The position numbers and the translations under genes were made by a program. From positions 305,169 to 369,168 of the forward strand of contig DATAJX010000006.1 in assembly GCA_036261915.1 (NCBI GenBank): a stretch of 64,000 bases of DNA, read 5' to 3'. The notes under the pieces were generated by a model, which was not told the origin of the DNA, did no database searches, and saw only the letters and a list, made by a program, of their open reading frames with translations. Origin of the DNA: DATAJX01 sp036261915 (GTDB lineage Bacteria; Pseudomonadota; Alphaproteobacteria; UBA2136; UBA6156). Below are positions 8,206-15,949 of the stretch, piece by piece (the stretch's first letter is position 1; each line of letters opens with the position of its first letter).

Positions 8206-9162
8206 TTATCTTGCCACGGCCATCACGGCCATGTTGGTGCGCGCCATATTGGTCAGGCGGCCCATCAAACCGCTCAAGTGCAGCTGGCTTTCAAGCGCGC
8301 GGCTCAGCCAGCCTTTTTCCTCGGTCAGGTCGTAATCGTGCAGTTCCAGCAGGTCTTTGCCCCCTTTACTACCCTGCGCCTGTGCCGAAAGCCACTTTTG
8401 CGCATCAGCCTCGCCGCCCAGTTCGTCCACCAGCTTCATGTCCAGCGCCTGCACGCCAGCCAGCGCGCGGCCGTCGGCAATGGTGTGCAGCGTGGCGGCG
8501 CTCAGGTTGGGGCGGCGGGTTTTCACCAGCGCCATGAATACCTCATCCATGCGCATCACCAGCTCTTGCAAATAGGCGCGGGCGCGCGGGTCGCGGCGGG
8601 CCAGCGGGCTGGTCACTTCTTTCAGGTCGCCGCTGGTAAAGGCGTCTTCCTTAATACCGATCTTGTCGGCCAGCGCGGTGGCGTCCACCAGCGGCATCAG
8701 CACGCCAATGCTGCCGGTCAGCGTGGCCGGGTTGGCATAAATGCGATCGCCCGCCAAACTCACCATGTAACCGGCGCTGGCGGCCAGCGTGCCCATAACG
8801 GTGGCCACCGGCTTTTTAACCGCCACGGTGCGCAGCGCATCGTACAACCGCAGGCCGCCCACCATGGTGCCGCCGGGGCTGTCCACGTTCACCAGCACGC
8901 CCTTCACGTCTTTTTCGTCGGCCAGCTGTTCGATCACCTGCCGCGCATAGGCGTCGTCGGTGATCATACCGTCGATGGTGATGACCGCAATGTGCGGGCC
9001 GGTTTCGATCTCGTCTTTCCAGTCACCCATCCAGCTGCAGGTGGCCATGCCGAAAACAAGCAGCAGCAAAACCGCCAGCAGGCGCCAACGGCGCCTGCTG
9101 CGGTCTAGCCAGATCAGGGCGAAGGTGTCGTTGCTCGTCACATTCGCGCCCGATCTTGCCAT
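8206..9162 (-). CDS. sppA: Signal peptide peptidase SppA (S49 family)
   Basis: 318 aa with an N-terminal membrane anchor (about residues 27-45) and one S49 protease domain, the short form of SppA. The nucleophile is S129 in LAASAG and the general base is K181 in GDLKEVTSP. The enzyme degrades cleaved signal peptides in the inner membrane. It starts 6 bases after the rpsA stop, so it is cotranscribed with rpsA. The downstream gap to ihfB is A/T-rich and may hold an ihfB promoter. Confidence 0.93.
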   Translation of the reverse strand: MARSGANVTSNDTFALIWLDRSRRRWRLLAVLLLLVFGMATCSWMGDWKDEIETGPHIAVITIDGMITDDAYARQVIEQLADEKDVKGVLVNVDSPGGTMVGGLRLYDALRTVAVKKPVATVMGTLAASAGYMVSLAGDRIYANPATLTGSIGVLMPLVDATALADKIGIKEDAFTSGDLKEVTSPLARRDPRARAYLQELVMRMDEVFMALVKTRRPNLSAATLHTIADGRALAGVQALDMKLVDELGGEADAQKWLSAQAQGSKGGKDLLELHDYDLTEEKGWLSRALESQLHLSGLMGRLTNMARTNMAVMAVAR

Positions 9163-9168
9163 GGGTGG

Positions 9169-11055
9169 TTACTCGGCCTTTTTGGCTTTTTTGGCCGGGG
9201 CCTTCTTGGCGGGCTTTTCAGCGTCGCTGTCGTCGGCTTTGGCGGCGGCCTTTTTGGCCGGGGCCTTTTCGGCCTTTTCAGCCTTGGGCTTGGCGGCAGC
9301 CTTGGCACCGGCCTTTTTCAGGGCTTCGGCCAGGGCGCTGTCGCCTTCGTCCTTCTGGTTGGCGTAGGCCTTCACGGTGGCGCGTTCTTCGTCCTGTTCA
9401 AGGGCGCGCACGCTCAGGCTGAGCTTGCGGTCCTTTTTGGAGAGCATGGTCACCTTGGCCTTGATGGTTTCGCCTTCCTTGAAGCGGGCGGTGGTCTGCT
9501 CGTCGCGGCTCACACCCAGGTCGCGGGCCTTGATGGTCGCTTCCATGCCGTCCAGGCTCACGGTGATGCTTTCGCTGTCCACGTCGGTGATCTTCACATC
9601 AACCACGTCACCCTTCTTGTAGGTGTCGGCAACGCTGCTCAGCGGGTCGCCGGCCAGTTGCTTGATGCCCAGGGCAACGCGTTCCTTGGCGGTATCAACG
9701 GCCAGAACGACGGCTTCAACCTTGTCGCCCTTCTTGTAGCCGCGCAGGGCTTCTTCGCCGCTTTGGTCCCAGCTCAGGTCGCTCACGTGCACCAAACCGT
9801 CGATCTCTTCGGTCAGGGCCACAAACACACCAAAGTCGGTGGTGCTGCGTACGCTGCCGGTCACCTTGTCGCCCACCTTAATGGTGCGGGCAAAGGTTTC
9901 CCAGGGGTTTTCCTGGGTCTGCTTCAGGCCCAGGCTGATGCGGCGCTTGTCGCGGTCGATCTCCAGCACCTGCACATTCACCACCTGGCCCGGTTGCACA
10001 ACCTTGCTCGGGTGGATATTTTTGCGGGTCCAGCTCATTTCGCTCACGTGGATGAGGCCTTCGACGCCGGGGGCCAGTTCAACGAACGCGCCGTAATCGG
10101 TCAGGTTGGTGATCTTGCCTTCAACCTTGCCACCAATGGGGAATTGCTTGTCAACGCTCAGCCACGGGTCGTCGCGCAGCTGCTTCAGGCCCAGGCTCAC
10201 GCGTTGGGTCTTTTCGTCAAAGCGCACAACCATCACGTCAATGGTCTGGCCCACCTTCAGCACGTCGCCGGGGTGGTTGATGCGGTGCCAGGCGATGTCG
10301 GTGATGTGCAGCAAGCCGTCAAGGCCACCCAGGTCAAGGAACGCACCGTAGTCGGTGATGTTCTTGACGGTGCCCTTGACCACGCTGCCTTCCTTCATGC
10401 CGGCCAGCAGTTCTTCGCGGCCCGCGCTGCCTTCACCACCTTCGGTCAAGGCGCGGCGGCTCACGATCAGGTTGTTGCGCTTGCGGTCAAGCTTCACCAC
10501 CTGGAATTCCAGAGGAATGTACATAAAGGGGTTCACGTCGGTGATCGGCTTGGCGTCGAGCTGGCTGCCGGGAAGGAAGCCCAGCACGCCTTGCACGTCC
10601 ACCATAAAACCGCCCTTCACCTTGCCGAAGATCACGCCCTTGACGGTCTGGCCGGCCTTTTGGGCGCCTTCCAGCTGGGTCAGCACTTCTTCGCGGCGGG
10701 CCTTTTCGCGGCTCAGGCGGGCCATGGCGTGGCGGTCGTCGAGGTTCTCGACGAACACTTCGATCAGGTCGCCGACCTTGACGCTCACGGCGCCGGTTTC
10801 AAAATCTTCAAATTCCTTCAGCGGAATGCGGCCTTCGCTTTTCAGGCCGATGTCGACCAGCACGTTTTCGGTATCGACGTGCACGACAACGCCCTTCACC
10901 ACGCTGCCGACAACCGGATGTTCGTCGGTAAAGGTGTCTTCAAGGCGCTTGGCGAAATCGATGTCGAACGCTGCTTTCAGCGTTTCTTGCGCAACGGTGA
11001 ACTTGGGGGCGCCATCTTCATTGAGGGCTTGGGAGCGGAACGGCTGTTTAGCCAT
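9169..11055 (-). CDS. rpsA: 30S ribosomal protein S1
   Basis: 628 aa from the MAKQPF start, with six S1 RNA-binding repeats. The middle repeats carry the GAFVEL/GAFLDLGG and GLxHxS signatures. The last 70 residues form an Ala/Lys-rich tail like the one on L35 here. S1 recruits mRNA to the 30S subunit. A longer frame begins 18 codons upstream but lacks support. It stands between cmk and ihfB, as in many proteobacteria, with one lipoprotein gene inserted. Confidence 0.97.
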   Translation of the reverse strand: MAKQPFRSQALNEDGAPKFTVAQETLKAAFDIDFAKRLEDTFTDEHPVVGSVVKGVVVHVDTENVLVDIGLKSEGRIPLKEFEDFETGAVSVKVGDLIEVFVENLDDRHAMARLSREKARREEVLTQLEGAQKAGQTVKGVIFGKVKGGFMVDVQGVLGFLPGSQLDAKPITDVNPFMYIPLEFQVVKLDRKRNNLIVSRRALTEGGEGSAGREELLAGMKEGSVVKGTVKNITDYGAFLDLGGLDGLLHITDIAWHRINHPGDVLKVGQTIDVMVVRFDEKTQRVSLGLKQLRDDPWLSVDKQFPIGGKVEGKITNLTDYGAFVELAPGVEGLIHVSEMSWTRKNIHPSKVVQPGQVVNVQVLEIDRDKRRISLGLKQTQENPWETFARTIKVGDKVTGSVRSTTDFGVFVALTEEIDGLVHVSDLSWDQSGEEALRGYKKGDKVEAVVLAVDTAKERVALGIKQLAGDPLSSVADTYKKGDVVDVKITDVDSESITVSLDGMEATIKARDLGVSRDEQTTARFKEGETIKAKVTMLSKKDRKLSLSVRALEQDEERATVKAYANQKDEGDSALAEALKKAGAKAAAKPKAEKAEKAPAKKAAAKADDSDAEKPAKKAPAKKAKKAE

Positions 11056-11164
11056 GTTTTGGTACTCTTTCTCGGTGCCGAGGTTTATCTGTAAAATCAG
11101 CTCCGGCATCGGCTTTTGCCAGAACGATGCGGGCTTTTAGCCCAGCGGGCAAACCCCCGCAAGT

Positions 11165-11190
11165 AAAAAAAGCCCGCCATTGGGCGGGCT
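11165..11190 (-). terminator. Terminator behind the 147-aa lipoprotein gene
   Basis: On the minus strand AGCCCGCCCAATGGCGGGCT is followed by TTTTTTT: a 9-bp GC stem and a U run, separating this gene from rpsA. Confidence 0.85.
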
Positions 11191-11207
11191 GGGGGGCGGG
11201 CTTAGGC

Positions 11208-11651
11208 TTATTGAGCCTGAACCAAAGTATAAATGGGGCCACCCTTCCCAATAAAGCAGTTAAAGGTAATGGCGCGGTACTCGGCGTTGCCGTGGTCGTT
11301 GTAGCCCTGCCAGGTGCCTTGGCCGCTCAGCACGGCGGCCACCTGTTCGCGGCCCAGCTTTTTGTTGTGCAGCGGGGCGGCGCGCAGGTTGTCGCGGTCA
11401 AAACTCATGAACAGAAAGTCGCTTTTCCGGTCGGCGCGTTCGGCGGCGCTGGCGTGGTCAACGCAGGCCTGCAGCACGCGGCCTTCCAGCCGGGGCGGCA
11501 GGGGGTTGGTTTGCGGGGCGGTGGCCACGTAGCTGCGGTTGGCGCCGCGAGTGGTGGTTTGCACGGTGGTGCAACCACCCAGCAGCATGGTGGCGGCCAC
11601 GGCGGCGGCCAGCGTCCAGGCCATTTTCATTTCCATCTTCATGGTGCGCAT
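11208..11651 (-). CDS. Lipoprotein of unknown function (147 aa)
   Basis: A lipobox LLGGC closes the signal sequence, giving an outer-membrane-type lipoprotein of about 120 mature residues. The C-terminal part (GQGTWQGYNDHGNAEYRA...NCFIG) looks like a small beta-rich domain with two cysteines (one in LQACVD, one in FNCFIG). The ATG at 11651 follows AAGGGGAAG; an upstream ATG 10 codons earlier lacks such a site. It sits alone between cmk and rpsA with its own terminator. Family not recognised. Confidence 0.7.
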   Translation of the reverse strand: MRTMKMEMKMAWTLAAAVAATMLLGGCTTVQTTTRGANRSYVATAPQTNPLPPRLEGRVLQACVDHASAAERADRKSDFLFMSFDRDNLRAAPLHNKKLGREQVAAVLSGQGTWQGYNDHGNAEYRAITFNCFIGKGGPIYTLVQAQ

Positions 11652-11732
11652 AGCAGGCTTCCCCTTCAATTGGCCTTTCATATAGGCCAGCAGGGCTATG
11701 TATACAAGACGTTCCTATAAAAAATCAAACCC

Positions 11733-12449
11733 TTAAATGCCAAAAGCCTGGCTGGCCAGCCGTACGGCCTCGGCTTCCACCGCCTCAATTCCCAGCGCGG
11801 TGGCATCAATGGCGTGGGCATCGGGGGTGCGCAAGGTATTGGGCAGGTCGCGCTCGTCCCGCGCCAGCAGGTCGCGCAGCACGTCGGCCTCCACCAAAGT
11901 TTTTCCTGCGGCGGCATATTCGGCAAAGCGGCGCTCGGCCCGCTTGGCGGGGTCGGCCAGCAAAAACAGTTTAAGCCCGGCATGCGGTGCAATGCGCGCG
12001 CCGGTGTCGCGGCCGTCCAATATCACGCCGTAAATGGGCTGCCACTCGGCCACAAAATTCTTCTGCACATCCAGCAACGCGGTGCGCACGGCGGGTATGG
12101 CAGCCACCATGCTGGCGCCCGCGCTCACCTGCGGGGTCCGAATGTCATCGGTCACCTCGCGGCCATCGATCCACACCCCGAACACATTGTTGCCCTTGTG
12201 GCGGAAGTCGAACACCCCGCCCCCGGCCAAATGGCGCGCAGCAGCCAGGGCGGCGGCTTCGTCCGAAGGGTTGCCGCCGCCGCTGATCGCCAACCACGCC
12301 ACGGCGCGGTACAAACAGCCGGTGTCCAAAAACTTCATGCGGTAGCGCTTGGCCAAACGCTTGGCCAGCGTGCCCTTGCCGCTGGCGGTCGGGCCGTCCA
12401 CGGTGATCACTTGGCCTTTCAGCGGGTGTTCGGCGGTGGCAATGCTCAT
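11733..12449 (-). CDS. cmk: Cytidylate kinase
   Basis: 238 aa. The P-loop GPTASGKGT (K25) and the LDGRDTGARI segment are the CMP-kinase pattern. It phosphorylates CMP and dCMP for nucleotide synthesis. The start at 12449 overlaps the stop of the upstream membrane-protein gene (ATGA), so the two are coupled. The longer frame reading into that gene is rejected. The cmk-rpsA-ihfB neighbourhood supports the call. Confidence 0.95.
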   Translation of the reverse strand: MSIATAEHPLKGQVITVDGPTASGKGTLAKRLAKRYRMKFLDTGCLYRAVAWLAISGGGNPSDEAAALAAARHLAGGGVFDFRHKGNNVFGVWIDGREVTDDIRTPQVSAGASMVAAIPAVRTALLDVQKNFVAEWQPIYGVILDGRDTGARIAPHAGLKLFLLADPAKRAERRFAEYAAAGKTLVEADVLRDLLARDERDLPNTLRTPDAHAIDATALGIEAVEAEAVRLASQAFGI

Positions 12450-13051
12450 TTCGGCAAATCCTTGTTGACGGGCGGCGTGTAAATAAAGTGCTCGCTGCGC
12501 GGCTCGCGGGGCGGGCCCTTCACGCACAGCACCAGCAGGCCTACAAACGCAATAATGCTGCCCCACGTGCCCATGCTTTCAAAACCGGGGATTCCCAACT
12601 TGGTCAGCACCTCCGGCACCGTGCCGGCAAACGCCGCCGCCACCCACAGCCAGTGGCCCACGGTATCGTTGGCGTAGCCCATGTCGCGCACGCGCATGCG
12701 CACCAGCGGCAGGCACAGCAGCCACAGCAAACTATCCACCCAACCGCCCAGCGCACCCCAATCAAACCCGTGCGCCACCGGCGCCTCACCCATCGGCACG
12801 GTGCTCGAAACCACCCCCATCATCTCGTTGGCCATGTGGGTCAGGTCGCCGCCGGCGTTGGCCACGTTCTGCATGCCGCTGCTCATGTCCAAAAGGGTGC
12901 CGATCATGCCGCCCACGCCGCTGGCGCTTTCGCCAAGGCCCACAAACCACAACAGCATACCGGGCACGGCAACGGCAAACACCAGGGTGTTAAAAGGCCC
13001 CCGGCCTATTTTGCGCCACGGGGCCAAGTACCAGCTTAAAAATTCGTTCAT
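12446..13051 (-). CDS. Membrane protein, DUF805-like
   Basis: 201 aa with four predicted membrane segments. The start WYLAPWRKIGRGPFN and the cytoplasmic RMRVRDMGYANDT segment before a Trp-rich helix resemble DUF805 proteins, whose function is unknown. It lies in a tight three-gene unit: a 41-aa lipoprotein gene ends one base before its ATG, and its stop overlaps the cmk start. The DUF805 link is by motif resemblance only. Confidence 0.72.
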   Translation of the reverse strand: MNEFLSWYLAPWRKIGRGPFNTLVFAVAVPGMLLWFVGLGESASGVGGMIGTLLDMSSGMQNVANAGGDLTHMANEMMGVVSSTVPMGEAPVAHGFDWGALGGWVDSLLWLLCLPLVRMRVRDMGYANDTVGHWLWVAAAFAGTVPEVLTKLGIPGFESMGTWGSIIAFVGLLVLCVKGPPREPRSEHFIYTPPVNKDLPK

Positions 13052-13052
13052 G

Positions 13053-13178
13053 CTAAAGGTCTTGCTGGATGGCGCCGGGGCTGGCCACCGGCGGCAGGTT
13101 GGGCAGTTGTTCGCCGGGCGGCGCGGCGCAACCGGCCAGCGCCGTGGCCGCAAAAATACAAATCAACACCAAACGCAC
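13053..13178 (-). CDS. Very small lipoprotein (41 aa)
   Basis: Starting at GTG 13178 it encodes a hydrophobic signal and the lipobox LAGC (C17), then 24 proline- and alanine-rich residues. AAAGGAG lies 6 bases upstream of this GTG. An in-frame ATG two codons earlier would touch the ribosome site, so GTG is preferred. The stop is one base before the ATG of the DUF805-like gene, so it is the first gene of an operon with that gene and cmk. Confidence 0.7.
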   Translation of the reverse strand: MRLVLICIFAATALAGCAAPPGEQLPNLPPVASPGAIQQDL

Positions 13179-13260
13179 CGCCATCTCCTTTAAAAATCAA
13201 CGTATACTAACCAATGCACCTACAAAACATAAGGCCAACGCCAGCCGACGCGGCAGTTAT

Positions 13261-13395
13261 TTAAGGGGTGCGCGTAAAAATCACCACCAGCATACAAAGT
13301 ACCACAACCACCGGCAGGCCGATGAACGCGATCAGCTGCATCTTCACCACGCGGCGTTCGCGCGGGTTTTCGGGCATGGGTGGCTTCAGGCTCAT
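13261..13395 (-). CDS. Small single-span membrane protein (44 aa)
   Basis: The 44-aa frame has a charged, Pro/Arg-rich N terminus (MSLKPPMPENPRERR) and one hydrophobic span (about residues 19-40), ending FTRTP. GAAAGAG lies about 10 bases before the ATG. It is behind the terminator of the secreted-protein gene at 13.5-14.2 kb, so it needs its own promoter. It could be a small-protein regulator; no family is recognised. Confidence 0.55.
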   Translation of the reverse strand: MSLKPPMPENPRERRVVKMQLIAFIGLPVVVVLCMLVVIFTRTP

Positions 13396-13421
13396 GGCCG
13401 CACTCTTTCACAACGGCGCGC

Positions 13422-13456
13422 AAAAAAACAGCCCCGTGGAAAATCCACGGGGCTGG
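13422..13456 (-). terminator. Terminator behind the 255-aa secreted protein gene
   Basis: Minus-strand stem AGCCCCGTGGA/TCCACGGGGCT followed by GTTTTTTTG. Strong intrinsic terminator. Confidence 0.88.
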
Positions 13457-13470
13457 TCGTTGTTGCAAGG

Positions 13471-14238
13471 CTACCTGAAGCGCCTCGACTCGATATCAAG
13501 CGTAAACGTCTTGGTGATCGACTCGCGCGTGGTCATCTCCACCACGCCAATGCCGCAATAGCGCTTGATCACATCCGGCGGCACCATCGCCACGTCAAGC
13601 ACCACCGACTGCGCATCCGGCCCGGCCCGCAGCCTGTCAAAAGCGGTGAACCAGTACTTCCGTTTGCATTCCACGCGCTCGGTGCCCAGGGCGCCTTCGC
13701 TGCTGCTGGCGGTGATCAGCGGGTCCACGGTGATGAACATCCGGTTGCCGAAGTCCTGCGTGAAGACCATTTGCGCAACGCTCATCTCGGCATAGCCCCC
13801 CTGCATGAAACTGGTCAGGCAAATCAGCTTGTCGCGCAGGCGGGGGCCGCCGGCCACCACCCTGCACTCGCCACCACCGGTGGTAATACCCGGGTAGTAG
13901 CCCTTAAAGGCATATCCGCGCTGCTGCTTTTCAAACAGCATCGCGCCGCCAAAACCGGTGGCGCGGGGTTCGCAGTCGCTGCCGTAGGGCACCAGCACCA
14001 GGTTTTCGGCACTGCTGATGAAACGCCCACCGATCAGACCACTACTGGCCACGCTCAGGTTGCACACCTCGCCAGTGGCCTGGTTGGGGTAGTCTTTCGC
14101 CACCTTGCAGTCGGTGCCCCTGATATTCTCCATGGCACATACAAACGGCAAAAACTCACGGGCGGTGGGCAGTTGCTGGGCGGCTGCCGGGGCAAGGCCC
14201 GGCAATAACAGAAGGAGAAGAAAAACAAGTCTTTTCAT
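13471..14238 (-). CDS. Secreted hypothetical protein with many cysteines (255 aa)
   Basis: A Sec signal peptide (MKRLVFLLLLLLPGLAPAAA) precedes about 235 residues with seven or more cysteines, suggesting a disulfide-bonded periplasmic protein. No known domain is recognised. It is a single gene with its own terminator; the upstream side carries tRNA-Ala. A dependence on the DsbA/DsbB system encoded in this window would be plausible, which is inference. Confidence 0.75.
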   Translation of the reverse strand: MKRLVFLLLLLLPGLAPAAAQQLPTAREFLPFVCAMENIRGTDCKVAKDYPNQATGEVCNLSVASSGLIGGRFISSAENLVLVPYGSDCEPRATGFGGAMLFEKQQRGYAFKGYYPGITTGGGECRVVAGGPRLRDKLICLTSFMQGGYAEMSVAQMVFTQDFGNRMFITVDPLITASSSEGALGTERVECKRKYWFTAFDRLRAGPDAQSVVLDVAMVPPDVIKRYCGIGVVEMTTRESITKTFTLDIESRRFR

Positions 14239-14318
14239 GGAAAAGCTCCGGTTTCGCTAGAGTACGTAACGGCTATGTAGGGTGCAAAACCTGCTTCGGC
14301 AAGCCATTGCTTTATAAT

Positions 14319-14346
14319 AAAAAAACAGCCCCCGCAGGGGCCGTTG
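14319..14346 (-). terminator. Terminator behind tRNA-Ala
   Basis: Minus strand: ACGGCCCC-TGC-GGGGGCTGT followed by TTTTTTATTATAAAG, placed 10 bases after the tRNA 3' end. Confidence 0.85.
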
Positions 14347-14355
14347 TGGAATTCA

Positions 14356-14431
<76 letters not shown>

Positions 14432-14538
14432 ACAGTGCCGCCGTTAGTTCCAACGGCAGCGGCGGGTTTGTAGCGGCAGCCAATTGTAACGTCAAGGGCT
14501 ATTCTGTGATACTCTGCACCAACAACAAGGGGGTTTCC

Positions 14539-15042
14539 ATGCGCATTCCGCTTACCGTCACGCTTCTCATTCTGGCGGCCACCGCCCACGCCGCGGGTTC
14601 GGCCACCACCACCGCCATGGTCGATACCTCGCTGCCCGCCACCTCGCCCACCTTCGTCAGCGTGCACGATACCGACCCACCGTTCAAAAACAAATACTGG
14701 AACAACCACGAAGCCGGGCTGTACGTCGACGCCATCAACGGCAAACCGCTGTTCTCCTCCACCGATAAATTCGACAGCGGCACCGGCTGGCCCAGCTTCA
14801 CCAAACCGCTCGACCCCGCGCTGGTCAAAATGTTCTCCGACGAAAGCTACGGCATGTCGCGCACCGAGGTCCGTTCGTCGGCCGCGGGCGCCCACCTCGG
14901 CCACGTGTTCAACGACGGCCCCGCAGCCACCGGCGGCCAGCGCTTCTGCATCAATTCGTCGGCCCTGCGCTTCGTGCCGGTGAAGGATCTCGAGAAAGAA
15001 GGCTACGGCAGCTTCCTGCCACTGTTCCAAAAGCAAAAATAA
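14539..15042 (+). CDS. msrB: Periplasmic methionine-R-sulfoxide reductase MsrB
   Basis: 167 aa with a cleavable signal peptide (MRIPLTVTLLILAATAHA), so this MsrB works in the periplasm. Family motifs are KFDSGTGWPSF, AHLGHVFNDGP and RFCINS with the catalytic cysteine at about position 137. The two CxxC zinc pairs of many MsrB proteins are absent, and the usual resolving position in EVRSSAA is serine, so recycling must use another route. It reduces methionine sulfoxide in exported proteins. A GGGGG-containing start region precedes ATG 14539. Confidence 0.93.
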   Translation: MRIPLTVTLLILAATAHAAGSATTTAMVDTSLPATSPTFVSVHDTDPPFKNKYWNNHEAGLYVDAINGKPLFSSTDKFDSGTGWPSFTKPLDPALVKMFSDESYGMSRTEVRSSAAGAHLGHVFNDGPAATGGQRFCINSSALRFVPVKDLEKEGYGSFLPLFQKQK

Positions 15043-15064
15043 CCCGCCACACCGGTGGCGGGTT
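15041..15064. terminator. Shared terminator of msrB and the NadE-like gene
   Basis: AACCCGCCAC-ACCG-GTGGCGGGTT, a perfect 10-bp stem between converging genes. Confidence 0.75.
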
Positions 15065-15074
15065 ATCACGTTCG

Positions 15075-15821
15075 TTATAACAGGTAGGGCGTGCGCTGCT
15101 TAAACCCGTTGGCCTGCCGCAGGTCGTGCACATAACCAATCAGGGTATCCACCAGCTTGGGGTCGCGGTCCTGCACTTTTAGCCGGTTCGTCAGTATCTC
15201 ATCGATCAGCTCGATGTTCGCCGCCGCCAGTTCATCGCGCCCGCAAATGCAGTCGGGGATGCGCGCATTCTCCAGTGCGGTCGCAGGCACCTTCTGCTGT
15301 TCGCACAGGGTCATCACCGTGCTTTTCCACACCTTGCGCAGCGGCATGATGGAAGCCGAAGCCGCCAGCATGCTGTAGGTGCCAAGCTCAAACTCGGTGT
15401 TGTTCAGCGTACCCACCACCCAGTAGTTATGGCCCAGGTCCAGCGCAGTCACCTTGGTTTTCCCGCCCGCACTCGTATCAATACGGTTAAGGGCGCGCAG
15501 GTGCAGGTCGGCCCAGCGCTGGGGGTCTTGGTTGCCGCCCAACGGGGTTTCCACCTTCAACTCCGCCAAGGGGCAACGCCGGTTCAGCCAGGGCATCACC
15601 TCGCGTGCAAACCAGGTCAGCTTGCGTGCCCCGGCGTTCACGTAATGAATCCCCTGCACCCTATGCGCCATACCGTTCCGGGCGCAGGCATCGTAAATCA
15701 GCAGCAGGGCCAGCACCGAGTCGGTACCGCTCAACCCCACCAGAAAACCCGGCACCGGGGTTTGCGACATCTGCATTTTTTCGTGCAGCCGGTCGGTCAG
15801 TTGGGTGAATTTGTCAGCCAT
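15075..15821 (-). CDS. NAD+ synthetase-like ATP pyrophosphatase
   Basis: 248 aa. The order of motifs follows NadE: an N-type ATP-pyrophosphatase loop (LSGTDS, one residue shorter than the usual SGGxDS), VVGTLNNTEFELGTYS, a segment like the NadE PLxxLxK block, and an ENARIPDCICGRDELAAANIELID tail like KPPSA...DExELG. NadE makes NAD from deamido-NAD. The shortened loop and Cys pair (ICxC type in PDCIC) make true NadE activity uncertain. GGAGAC precedes the chosen ATG. Confidence 0.7.
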   Translation of the reverse strand: MADKFTQLTDRLHEKMQMSQTPVPGFLVGLSGTDSVLALLLIYDACARNGMAHRVQGIHYVNAGARKLTWFAREVMPWLNRRCPLAELKVETPLGGNQDPQRWADLHLRALNRIDTSAGGKTKVTALDLGHNYWVVGTLNNTEFELGTYSMLAASASIMPLRKVWKSTVMTLCEQQKVPATALENARIPDCICGRDELAAANIELIDEILTNRLKVQDRDPKLVDTLIGYVHDLRQANGFKQRTPYLL

Positions 15822-15949
15822 CGATAAGTCTCCATGGGAAGGAAAACGGGAAAAAAAGGTCACAACCGTATACATCGCAAGCCTGCCTGAAGCAATTCCT
15901 GCCGCCCGGCAGTTCCCATGGGCGGCAATTTGGGCTAATTTCCGCGCTC

